64,000 nt of DNA from Macrosoma leucophasiata (taxonomy: Eukaryota > Arthropoda > Insecta > Lepidoptera > Hedylidae), in contig JAWQUS010000026.1 in NCBI GenBank assembly GCA_036365455.1, positions 14,092,001 through 14,156,000 on the forward strand, read 5' to 3'. A program made the position numbers and the translations under genes. The notes beneath the pieces are model-generated. The model was not told the origin of the DNA and did not search any database. It worked only from the letters and a program-made list of their open reading frames with translations. How positions within the stretch are numbered: position 1 is the stretch's first letter; each line of letters opens with the position of its first letter. Of this stretch, positions 1-9,699 are shown in pieces.

Positions 1-159
1 TTACTCGTGCCGCGGACCAAAACAGAGAGCTATTGATAAAGACAAAAGGGCAATTATATTCAATGAGGACGCGATTACTTAATTGGGCGAAATATTGCAT
101 CAGCCATGGGGTGACGTAATCAAAAAAAAGGGTTAAAATATATTACTCATACTATAACA
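1..159 (-). repeat. 3' LTR of the errantivirus-like element, partial
   Basis: Aligns with 8086-8242 almost base for base and ends in the same TATAACA. Over about 157 aligned bases I see two substitutions and one 2-base indel (AGAGAG against AGAG). The rest of this LTR lies before the window start. A G-rich polypurine tract on the minus strand directly abuts it, which fixes it as the 3' LTR. Confidence 0.9.
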
Positions 160-170
160 CCCCCCGACCT
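160..170 (-). other. Polypurine tract of the errantivirus-like element
   Basis: On the minus strand this reads AGGTCGGGGGG immediately before the 3' LTR, the expected position and composition of the plus-strand DNA primer. Assigned by position and purine content only. Confidence 0.7.
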
Positions 171-753
171 AGATTGAAAATTATACTCAAATACTTTTGA
201 CATGAGTATTTTTCAACAAATTTCAAAAGTTAGAAAGTGTATTAATAAATTTCATTTTGATAGTTTTTGCTTACAAATTTGACATTAAACAAAAGTAAAG
301 ATGTTAAAACATTAGACAATATTATTATTATTTTTTTTAATTCAAAATGTAAAATTGTTATTTAGTCATTATTTAATTGATGCATCTCTACTCTTTATTT
401 TAATCTTAAAGAATAAACGATTACAAACTTTATTTTAATTAGTTAGACATAACTCCCAAAAGATATATGGTACTTATTTTGTTAAACAAAGAGCTATGCC
501 TATTCCGTAATGGATTAATAGCGTAAAGATATATCTACTTATCGAATTTAAACATTCGTTAAAAATAACATGATTATATAGAAAAATACAGTTATGCAGA
601 TTTACAAATTATTACACATTTCTTGACAAGTAGTACAAAATTTTGAATAGAACCTATACATTTTATTGTGTCACATAGAAAAGTTTTTGAAAACACTGAA
701 GTTATTCAGAACCTCTGAAAACACAGTACATCACTCGCGATTTTTGCACAACA
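171..753. other. AT-rich non-coding stretch between env and the 3' LTR
   Basis: About 580 bases of AT-rich sequence inside the retroelement with no reading frame I recognise. It may be 3' untranslated sequence of the element, or a later insertion without visible ends. Confidence 0.4.
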
Positions 754-1581
754 CTATAGGGCGTCTTCGTTAATCCGCCTAGGGTTGCTACGCTGCATAT
801 CTATGTCTACGCCGCTACGCTGCATTTCCATGTCTACGCTGCTACGACGGCGAACACGTCGCTCCCAACAGCTACGAGACTCGCATAGCGAACACGAAGG
901 GTAATATGGTGGTTGTTTGCAGTAACACCTATATAATATATATCCGACTATGCACCCTATTATTGTATATAGTAGCATAGTGTCATATCGTTGAAACGTG
1001 CTAGTTGGCGATCTAATTTTGTTTATTTCCCTTTCAATGTTTTTCATTCGCATAGAAGCCTCATTTAATTTGTCTAATTTTATGTCTTTCAGGGATTCCA
1101 GTTTTATATCACTTATGTAATTATTGAAAGACTTGTTATTAAATTCTTTGACAATGTCAATTGTCATAATAGGAAAGGCAATTTCTGTTTTCAGTTCGCC
1201 TTCTCCCTTCAGTTTTGTAGTCTGTATGGTGGCTGAACACTTCTTAGTCAAGGTTAGTATTCCAGCGCCTTCAAAAGTATCTACTTTTATTATACCTCCA
1301 CATGTTTCAATAATATTGATTTTGTTTGAAAACAATAGTAACCAAATATTTTGTTTCAGGTGATGAATTATGCGGAATTTACCTTGAGTAATCATAATGT
1401 GACAATGGTTCCTATAATTATCATTGTCCTGTTTAAGAATACTTGTTTCGCAGCAAGGATCAGCATTTTCGTTGCGTACGATGAGGTTTCGGCAAATGTA
1501 ACGACCAGCTTCATAATTTTCGCAAATGTCCAGGTCATCAATGGTGATGTAATACCTTCGATCACGGGTCAATCCTACATA
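754..1581 (-). pseudogene. Errantivirus Env-like protein, C-terminal part only
   Basis: An open stretch of about 275 residues on the minus strand. It carries a cysteine-containing ectodomain segment, a helical Lys/Glu-rich region and one hydrophobic transmembrane segment near the C-terminus (about residues 215-232, around LLYTIIGCIVGYIL) followed by a short Cys- and Arg-rich tail. This is the layout of the membrane-anchored half of insect errantivirus envelope proteins. The first nine codons of the open frame come from the inverted repeat of the inserted Tc1 element, so env proper starts at the TA at 1580. The N-terminal half is missing: only about 70 bases separate the Tc1 element from the end of pol. 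A non-functional relic. The family call is from architecture and position after integrase. Confidence 0.65.
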
Positions 1582-1609
1582 CACTGAGCGGCACGGAAAC
1601 TTGGCCAAG
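1582..1609. repeat. Left terminal inverted repeat of the Tc1 element
   Basis: Starts CACTGAGCGGCACGGAAAC and matches the reverse complement of 3122-3150 with a few mismatches. The TA target base pair lies directly outside. Confidence 0.85.
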
Positions 1610-1829
1610 TATGAAATTAGTGAGAACTTCCGTTTTTTTTTAGTTTACACTCCAAATTTAGGCTTATTTTGATCTTTGTTCATCCAATTAAATTTTTACT
1701 CATCAATAATGTTTTTTTAAGTTAATGATGACGTTTAATCGCAAAATCACATATATAAAAATTTAAACACTGCAGTTTTGAGCACTAGTAATTAAAAACT
1801 GTTTGATCTGTGATAACATCTTGTACTTT

Positions 1830-2848
1830 TTAATATCTCGTGTTTCCTCCTCTAGCCCTTATGACCGCCTGCACTCGGTCTGGCATGCTTTGGATGACAT
1901 TTTTGATGTCCACTTGCGATAAGTCGCGCCAAGCAGTCAGTGCAGCATCTTGAAGCTGGCTAAGAGTTTGTGGTGGGTTCGATGCTGTTTTAATTGTTCT
2001 TTTTAGCTCATCCCAAATGTGCTCTATTGGGTTTAAGTCGGGGCTGCGAGCTGGCCACTATAATTTTTAAATACCAACCTCTTGAAGGTACTCATTTACG
2101 ATGTTAGCGACGTGTGGACGGCATTATCATGCATTAAAATGAATTGGTCATACCCAATAAACCCTGCAAAGGGTATAACATGTTCTTGAAGGATATCCCC
2201 GACGTATCGTTGTGCAGTTAGAGCGTTATTGATTATCACCAATTCTGTACGTGCATCAGAACTAACGCCACCCCATACCATTATAGAGCCTTCGCCAAAA
2301 CTCACTGTTGGAGTGGTAGTTATTGCCAGATATCGTTCACCTTTCCTTCCCCACACACGTTGTCGACCATCAGGTGCATTTAAAGCGATCCTGCACTCGT
2401 CCGGAAACAAAACCCTTGCCCATTGTTCATGACACCAGTTAGCATGTTCGCGGGCGAATTGAAGTCGAGCTGCTCTATGTTGTGGGAGAAGCTGTGGGCC
2501 ACGGGCTGGTTTTCTTGCTCTTAAATCACGTTCCTCCATACGTCTTCTCACCGTAGGCTCACTAACATTTACGTTCCTTGACATTTGAAGCCGCTGCCGG
2601 ATCTCGACAGCGGTAAGGAAGCGATTTCTTAAAATCTCTAACGCAATAAAGCGGTCGTTACGAGCTGACGTGCAATGTACACAACCATTACCTGGTCTGC
2701 GTGAGTAGCGGCCAGTCTTTTGGTACCGTTTAAGTGCATATTGCATCGATGAACGCGGTACGTTAAGGATAGTAGCCACTTCACGGTGGGTCATCCCTTG
2801 TTCGACTAATGCCACTGCTTGTGCTACCTGACTTGGTGACAAAGGCAT
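1830..2848 (-). pseudogene. Tc1-type DDE transposase, frameshifted
   Basis: The N-terminal half is a paired-like helix-turn-helix domain (start MPLSPSQVAQAVALVEQG, then a second basic HTH around residues 60-110). The catalytic core shows the first Asp in LFPDECRI, the second in ILMHDNA and, in another frame, the Glu in NPIEHIWDE, so the Tc1 DD34E triad can be traced. The frame is lost by a one-base deletion near 2120, right after the second Asp, and two in-frame stops precede the Glu motif near 2060. The tail after the Glu ends in ARGGNTRY. The transposase would bind the element's own inverted repeats and cut at TA. This copy cannot encode a full enzyme. Confidence 0.88.
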
Positions 2849-3121
2849 TTTTATGTATCCTTAGGCAACTTTAGCTGTTAATTTATCACAATAAAACCAA
2901 AGATCTTCGGCAACTTAACACTATCCAATTCCAGAATACAATTCAAAACGTAGAGTTCGTCGGATAAATGACACGGTTCAACTAAACTACAGAACCCAAA
3001 CGAAACTGCACTTCAGCTTAGTTAATTACCCTCTTAGGATTAACGTAAACATTATTTCTATCCACTTGTACAATAACAACAAAGTTCGACACACTTAAAA
3101 ATTTGTTATCGCATGTTATTA

Positions 3122-3150
3122 GTTTGGCCAAGATTCCGTGCCGCTGAGTT
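3122..3150. repeat. Right terminal inverted repeat of the Tc1 element
   Basis: Reverse complement reads AACTCAGCGGCACGGAATC and continues CTTGGCCAA, matching the left end. TA follows at 3151-3152. Confidence 0.85.
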
Positions 3151-3212
3151 TATTTATTCTCTACCATGTATAATAGACTGAATGATTACTGTCTTTGGCA
3201 GGCAAATATAAT

Positions 3213-3239
3213 AAGAAAATATCTTAAAGATATTTTCTT
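3213..3239. repeat. Perfect 13-bp inverted repeat with 1-base spacer at the end of pol
   Basis: AAGAAAATATCTT, one A, then AAGATATTTTCTT. The stop codon that ends the integrase frame lies inside this hairpin, exactly where the integrase C-terminal domain and the start of env are lost. Confidence 0.8.
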
Positions 3240-4460
3240 TTACTATTCACTCTGGCTAAACTTCTTTCTTTGCTTTTAATATTTGTTTCAATCGCTAATT
3301 TATGAAATCGTAACAGTTTATTCGATAATGTTTTAAAGTAAAAGTGCGTATTTCTATCAGTATTTATACTACGTAAATGATCCCTAGTTTCTCCAAACAT
3401 CATTTCCATAGGTGTGTAACCCGTGGATGAATGTTTTGAGTTATTATAAGTCATAACTGCTATGCTCAATGCTAAACTCAAAGGATATTTCGCTTTTGCT
3501 GTGATACATCTAATAGTATCTTTTAAAGTAGCATGTACGCGTTCTATGCTTCCATTAGATTGTGGAAAATATGTAAGAGATTCAGTTTTTTCTATCTCTA
3601 ATATTTCGCATGTCTTTTTCATAGCTTTGGATATAAATTCTGCTCCTTGATCTGAATGGATTCGTAACGGTATGCATAAATGTTGACAATATAGCAATAA
3701 TAATTCGGTCACCTCTGTGGTTGATTTATTTTTTAACACATAGGCTGAAAGATATTTGGTAAGCTCATCTATCATGGTAAGAACATATTTTTTATTAGTT
3801 TCACTTCCAATTTCGATAATATCGATATTAATTCTTTCTAAAGGCTTATTTGCGCTTGTAGTTATAATATAAGGTTGATTCCAGTTACGCCTATCTATTT
3901 TTACGCTTTGGCAGATATCGCATGTTTTAACATAGCTTTTAACATCAGTGGTCAATCTTGGCCAATTATAATATTGCTTTATTCTCCTAATAGTCTCGTC
4001 TATACCTTTGTGTGAGGTAAAGTTTGAATCATGAAAGTATGAAATATTTTTTTGTCTTTCATTTTCAGGTGGCGTGATTATTTGATCACTGAGTGGACAC
4101 AAAACAAATTTACAAAAGTTATCGTGAAAAATATATGAAAATATTTGTTTGAATATTGCCTTATCGAATTCTCTTTCATGAGATGTTACGAAAGGAAAAT
4201 AAATATATAAAGTTTCGTCTTGCATGTTCCTTTCAATTAAGGTACTTTTAAGTTTGACCACAGTCTTGAATAAATTCAATACATCTTCAGTATCTGAATT
4301 ATGAAAAATATTCCTTTCATTTGCATATGGGTCCTCGTAAACAAACACATCATTTAAGTTTTTACTAATATTCTGGATATCAGAGCCATAATAGTTTAAT
4401 AGCCTGTCGTATAAAATATTGTCACTACTGAAATTACATGGTAAAAATAGTACAATATCC
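3224..4460 (-). pseudogene. Integrase region of errantivirus-like pol
   Basis: The main open part (3224-4348, 374 codons) carries the zinc-binding module ending in CDICQS and the catalytic core: first Asp in NIDIIEIG, second Asp in IHSDQGAEF, Glu in SNGSIERVH. The core is followed by an alpha-helical stretch but stops at SKRKYL, before the C-terminal DNA-binding domain usual in errantivirus integrases. A frame change near 4460 separates it from the RNase H frame upstream. It would insert the element's cDNA into the genome. Here it is truncated and disconnected. Confidence 0.88.
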
Positions 4461-6790
4461 TTATGCTATAAAATTATAAAATACAGATTGCTTGGAATCC
4501 GGTATGTCAATAGGTTCAATCTCATCTCTTAATAATTGTTCTTTAAAATTCGACATATAGTCATCTTTATCATTTAAAAAATTAATCGACGGTCTGGACA
4601 ATGCATCAGCATTTTGATTGCATTTTCCCGGCCTGTAAGAAACTTTATAATCATACTGTTCTAACTCTTAACGCCATCTCATTAATTTCGAACCTGGGTC
4701 TTTAATAAAAAACAACCATGTTAATGGTTGATGATCAGTAACGATAGTGAATTTTCTACCGAATAAATATGGTCTGAAGTGTTTTATACAGCATTTTATA
4801 GCTAATAACTCCAGTTCAATAGTAGAGTATTTTTGTTCGGATTCATTTACGGTTCTACTAGCATAAGCAATAGGTTTATCTTCTCCTAGTTTACCTTGTG
4901 AAAGAATACCTCCTAATGCGTATTGCGAAGCATCCGTAGTTAAAATGAATTCCCTTTCAAAATCTGGGTACTGAAGTATAGGTGCCATCTGCACCTATAA
5001 CAATTCTTTAATTTTATTCATTGAGTTTGTACATTCTTCAGTCCAAATAAACTTTACATTCTTTTTAAGCAATTTAGTTAAGGGTTTCGTTATGTCTGAA
5101 AAATCTTTTATGAATCGTCTATAATAACCTGCCAGTCCTAAAAAGGCTTTGATCGATTTCGTATTTTGAGGCTGCGGAAATAATTTAACTGCCATAATTT
5201 TATCAGGGTTCGGTTTTATGCCTTTATCCGATATAATGTGACCTAAGTAGGCTACTTCCTTTCTAAGAAATTCGCATTTATCTGGCTGTAATTTAAGATT
5301 ATACTGTCGCAATCTTTGCAGGATATATTTCAGTTTCAGTTCGTGCTCCTGAAGTGATGAAGCATGTATTATAATGTCATCTAAATATACTAGACAATGA
5401 TCGTCTGTCAGTCCCGTTAACACAATAACCATAACTCTCTGAAAAGTGGCGGGTGCATTTTTCAAACCGGCATTCTGAGATATTCAAAGTGTCCGTCTTC
5501 TGTTGAAAATGCCGTTTTCTCTATATCATCTCGGCTGAGCTCGATTTGATGAAATCCGCTAGCGAGATCGAGTGTGGAAAAATATTGACTTTTACCCAAT
5601 TTATCTAAGATATCTACGATGTTTGGTATTGGATATTTAACAGACTTAGTAGCTTCATTTAATTTGCGGTAATCGATAACCATTCTCCATTTTACTTTTC
5701 CACTGGCGTCCTGTTTTTTAGGCACGATCCAGATTGGAGAGTTATATGGGCTATGACTATGTTGTATTATTTTCTGAGCTAACAAGTTTTTTATTTGATT
5801 TTTTACTTCCTCCTTGTGAACTTGGGGATATCTGTAGTTTTTTGTATAAATGGGTGGTGAATTTCCAGTATCGATTTTATGTTTTATCACGTTACTGAAT
5901 GAAAAAGTATCACCATCTAAATGAAATACATCGTTAAATTTTTTACAGATATGCAATATATTGTGCCGTTCGGATTCATTCATATGATCCGTTCTTATAA
6001 TTTTTTCTATCACCACTGATCTCTGATTTTGTCTGAAAGATCGTTCAAAATAAATCTCTTGCAAATTAATTGGGATAACGTTGAATATTGGGATTTCAAT
6101 CTCGATATCTTTGAAAGTTGGTTTTATACAAGATATTAAACTTTTGCGATTTTCAACAGAAATCAAGGTATTTGGTAACAATAATTTATTTATTTGTATT
6201 GAATCAATTAAACAATCACCGTCAGATATATTATTAATTTGTATCGGGATCGTTTGTTCTGTACGAGCCTTTATAATATTTTTTTCGGGCTTATCTGGGG
6301 AACTTTGTAACTTTACGTCTCCCACTCCAAGATCAATTCTTGCCTTAAAACGTTTTAATAAATCCAATCCAACGATTCCATCATACGGAATGTCTAAATC
6401 AACTATATAAAATTTGTGAGTATATTTACTCGTTAATGGTAACTCAACATTTTCAGATACTTGGAAGTGCTCAGAGCCTATACTTTTTATTTGTAAACTT
6501 TCTTTAAATTTAGGTAGTTGTAGTTTACATAATTTTTCGGGTTTTAAAACGGATATCACTGCTCCAGTGTCTACAAAAAATGTTAATTTTTCATTATTTA
6601 CGTAATGATGTACGGTCATTAATTTATATTTCTTTAATTGTTGACATTGAGCAGATTGAGGAGAGTCGACGCTTCCTCTACCTCGAGTAGGGGTGCTGAC
6701 TGCTCCACAGTCCCCCTCCTCTGAGTTTAAACTGTTAACATTATTAATTGGTCTGGATCTAGATGTACTAACGGGTAATCTTCCTCTTTC
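4461..6790 (-). pseudogene. Protease-RT-RNase H region of errantivirus-like pol
   Basis: Minus-strand order is aspartic protease (FFVDTGAVISVL), RT (KWRMVIDYRKLNEATK; YLDDIII as the YxDD box) and RNase H ([24 protein letters not shown]). The pieces fall in three frames or segments: the first ends near 5462 by a small deletion just after the LRMP motif, the second ends in a stop at about 4995, the third in a stop at about 4666, and a further shift follows near 4460. Together they match a normal Gypsy pol in order and length. No open copy remains. Confidence 0.9.
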
Positions 6791-7572
6791 CCTATCACGA
6801 CGCCTACAATAATCAATAGTATGTCCTGTCATTTTGCAAAAAGTACAATAACGATTATTATAGTTGTTAGATCTATTTTGCATAGTATTTTGGTTCGAAA
6901 TGCCAGAAGGATTTCGGGTATTTGGATTATTATCCCTGTTACGATTTTGATATCTGTTATTATGGTGTCGTGTAGAATTTCCCCTATTCTCTCTAGTCCT
7001 AGATGAGGAATAATATTTATGTGCTCGTTCTGCTTCCAGAGCCATTTTAAACGCTTCGTTTGAGGTTGCCGGATTATGCGGCCATACCTATCATAAAATT
7101 GGGGTTCTAAGCCCACTAAAAAACTATTCAATATTAACCTATCCCTCTCATTAATTATATGATCATCGATAGGGCCTCTATCGATGGTCAGGAGTTCATC
7201 CCTTAAGGTAGACATTTTGTCCACGTAACTTGCCATTGACCCCACCTGTCGGGTGTCTTGTACCTCTAACAATATTTCTCTAAAAGTCCTTTTGTTACTA
7301 AAAGTATTGTTTAATTCATCTAACAACACATTTATGTCTTTAAAACTTCTATTATTTGCAAACACCGCCGCCTTTCCTTCTAATTGCGAAACAACGTATG
7401 GCAATAATAATACTTTTTGTGTTGGATTCGCCAATTCTATCGCCTTTTTAACATTATCAGTGAAAACATTTCAATTGTTTGTTTTTTCACTGAATTTAGG
7501 TATAATGGATAAGAGTTGATTCGTGGGCAACAATGGCTCCACAGGTACCTTTGTTACTCTACTATCCACCAT
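6791..7572 (-). pseudogene. Gag of the errantivirus-like element
   Basis: Starts at the ATG at 7572-7570 and runs through a capsid-like helical region (PTQKVLLLPYVVSQLEGKAA onward) to an Arg/Asn-rich tail with one CCHC zinc knuckle, CTFCKMTGHTIDYC. An in-frame TGA lies at 7471-7473 and a frameshift near 7085 moves the nucleocapsid part into the pol frame. Gag would form the particle and bind genomic RNA. Confidence 0.82.
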
Positions 7573-7869
7573 TTTTATACCAAAAAGAAGAGAAAACCAC
7601 ACAAAACACAAATAGTTAACACAAATAGTCAACAACAATAATAAGACAAAAAGGTTTTATGGATACGCACGTCTATCATCACCTTCCAGCAAGAAAAAGA
7701 TATGCAAGGACTTACGCGAGAAGAAGATATGCCGTCTTCATACTTGCACAGGTCTTGGTTTTCTTTTTTCTTGCCCCTGGCCGTTACCGACGTACGGGAA
7801 GATTCTGGATGGGATGTCTGCTCGAAGTTAATATGCCGTTAACTCGAAACGCGACGCGCACTATAATAT
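7573..7869. other. 5' leader of the errantivirus-like element
   Basis: Untranslated stretch between the primer-binding site and the gag start. Open frames here on the plus strand look like chance. Confidence 0.5.
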
Positions 7870-7887
7870 CCTACCGCGACTGCGCCA
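7870..7887 (-). promoter_or_regulatory. Primer-binding site, TGGCGCAGTC type
   Basis: Minus strand reads GT then TGGCGCAGTCGCGGTAGGA right after the LTR. As I recall, the 17.6/297/TED errantivirus branch carries a similar tRNA-Ser-type site. This copy appears to have two extra bases within it. Confidence 0.65.
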
Positions 7888-7889
7888 AC

Positions 7890-8242
7890 TGTTACGAAAT
7901 GATAATTCATAATTGTTTTTAAAAAATATATTTATTTTAATTATTTAAAACTATTTATAGCTACAATACGTCTAGTTACTAGAGAGGCTTAGGATGAACT
8001 CGACTTGGGTAGCAAAAACTATCTTACATGTGAACATAACGGCATGATTATAACCGTGTCCCAATTTAGGAAGATGACGAAAAAGTTACTCGTGCCGCGG
8101 ACCAAAACAGAGCTATTGATAAAGACAAAAGGGGAATTATATTCAATGAGGATGCGATTACTTAATTGGGCGAAATATTGCATCAGCCATGGGGTGACGT
8201 AATCAAAAAAAAGGGTTAAAATATATTACTCATACTATAACA
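7890..8242 (-). repeat. 5' LTR of the errantivirus-like element
   Basis: 353 bases bounded by TGTTA and TAACA on the plus strand. The last 157 bases are repeated at 1-159. It would carry promoter and polyadenylation signals. The primer-binding site adjoins its 3' side on the minus strand. Confidence 0.88.
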
Positions 8243-8760
8243 ACGCCTGTCGGATTCGGTTCATTGCCAAGTAAAGTGTATAATCATCTCATCTATGGAG
8301 AGATGTTCTCTCGGCTGAATTTTGCATCCCTGTTTAATTTTATTGAGTAATGGGCGGACTTTCCATAATTTATCGTAGATCGTAGTACCTCTGGGCTAAT
8401 ATCGTCGTCATAGATGAATTTTAATCAATTCCTTAGCAAGGAAAATCTTTCTCGTGGCATGCTGAAATCCGTGAACAAAGCGACGCCATATTTGGATTCC
8501 CAATACATCCCCAGTTTTGGGTAATTTATACTGGCCATTATCATCGTGATGCCTAGGAACACATACTTCTGACTCAACTAGGTACAAGTAAGAAACAGTT
8601 TTTTTTTAAGTACGTACGATTTGATTTTTCCACAATCAATTTGATTCAATCGTTATATACTGCCTAAAATAATCAAAATGGTCAGCATAATCACTGAAGT
8701 CACTGTCTGCATAAGCAGGTCAAGTAAACGTAATATTAGGTAGTGTAAAATCCACTTCTG
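8243..8760 (-). pseudogene. piggyBac-type transposase fragment
   Basis: Reading the minus strand through several frames gives a recognisable central part of a piggyBac/PGBD transposase: YWESKYGV, then FSMPRERFSLLRN, then DKLWKVRPLLNKIKQGC, then HLSIDEMII, which contains the first catalytic Asp. Frameshifts and stops occur throughout. The fragment stops exactly at the LTR boundary at 8242, so the retroelement most likely inserted into this gene and the rest lies beyond the window start. Confidence 0.75.
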
Positions 8761-9162
8761 TCCATTCTTCTGATCTTTCGCTGGTGGCTATTAAGCACCG
8801 CTGCTGAGTATCCTGAATTTACGGACCTGATGCAGATAGCAGGTGGAATTCAGACATCAATTCGAGAGAGAGCACCAGTTTGAAATTTATGTAAGCACAC
8901 TTGAATTGTTCTCGAATCAAATATATCCAATAAATCGGCAAGTACCAGCTGTGCCCATGGTTTTTTTAAATTGTCCCAATTGAAAGCCGAGCTTTTTACC
9001 GGGCTCGCAGAAATTTATTTATAATTTACTGTAACCCAGTTATGACTTTGTTGAATGGAAATAAAACTGCAGAGTTTGGCACACTGATATTTATTGTGTT
9101 ATTTATTGTTATTGAATCTTTTTAATTATACAAATTATCATACTTTTTAACAATGTTCTCCT
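8761..9162. other. Unassigned AT-rich stretch
   Basis: Possibly more of the piggyBac N-terminal region on the minus strand, but no motif is firm enough to call. Confidence 0.3.
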
Positions 9163-9699
9163 AAGAAATAAATAAATAAATAAATTGTTTATTTCAAAAA
9201 AGTTAGTTCACAAAATTAATACAACAACAATGCACTTTATTGTACACCAGACATAATATTAATAGAAATACATAAAAGATAACTTAACACAGTACAATAG
9301 GCGGCCTTATCGCTATATGAGCGATTTCTACCAGACAACCTTTGGGTAGAGGAAAAGATGTGATAGAAAATGGATAGGGGTGTACATACTGAAAAATATA
9401 CGTTAGAAATTAAAATTACATATTATATTATTATAACAAAATAAGTAAATAATTCTACTAATATACTACTTAAATAATATAAATAAACAAACATATACAT
9501 ATAAAAACATATATAATAATATCTTAATATTAAAAATAGTACAAAAACAAAATATGTATGCCCGAACTAGGTAAAACCTGTGTTTCGGGCTGGAGTTGGA
9601 GTTGTAGTAGTTTCTTGAAAACAAATATTAATTTGCGTATTCTTTTAACAAGGGATTCAAAATGTAATCTAAATGAAAGTGTATCGTCTATCAATATCC

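Larger units (their letters stand above)
1582..3150 (-). mobile_element. Tc1/mariner-type DNA transposon with TA target duplication
   Basis: A 1,569-base unit bounded by inverted ends sharing AGCGGCACGGAA and CTTGGCCAA and flanked by TA on both sides (1580-1581 and 3151-3152), the hallmark of Tc1/mariner insertion. It carries one transposase gene on the minus strand and sits inside the env remnant of the retroelement, so it is younger than that element. Confidence 0.9.
1..8242 (-). mobile_element. Errantivirus-like (Gypsy superfamily) LTR element, defective, split by a Tc1 element
   Basis: An insect endogenous retrovirus-like element read on the minus strand in the order LTR (7890-8242), primer-binding site, gag, protease, RT, RNase H, integrase, env remnant, polypurine tract and a second LTR cut by the window start. 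The order gag-pol-env places it with errantiviruses, the env-bearing branch of Gypsy elements. It is dead: gag has an internal stop, pol has at least four frame breaks or stops, the integrase C-terminus and the N-terminal half of env are missing, and a Tc1 transposon sits in env. Its upper end abuts piggyBac-derived sequence, so it probably inserted into that older element. The target duplication cannot be checked because the lower flank lies outside the window. Confidence 0.85.

Noticed and set aside
7659..7922. 87-codon plus-strand frame
   Set aside because: Lies over the retroelement leader, primer-binding site and LTR edge on the opposite strand.
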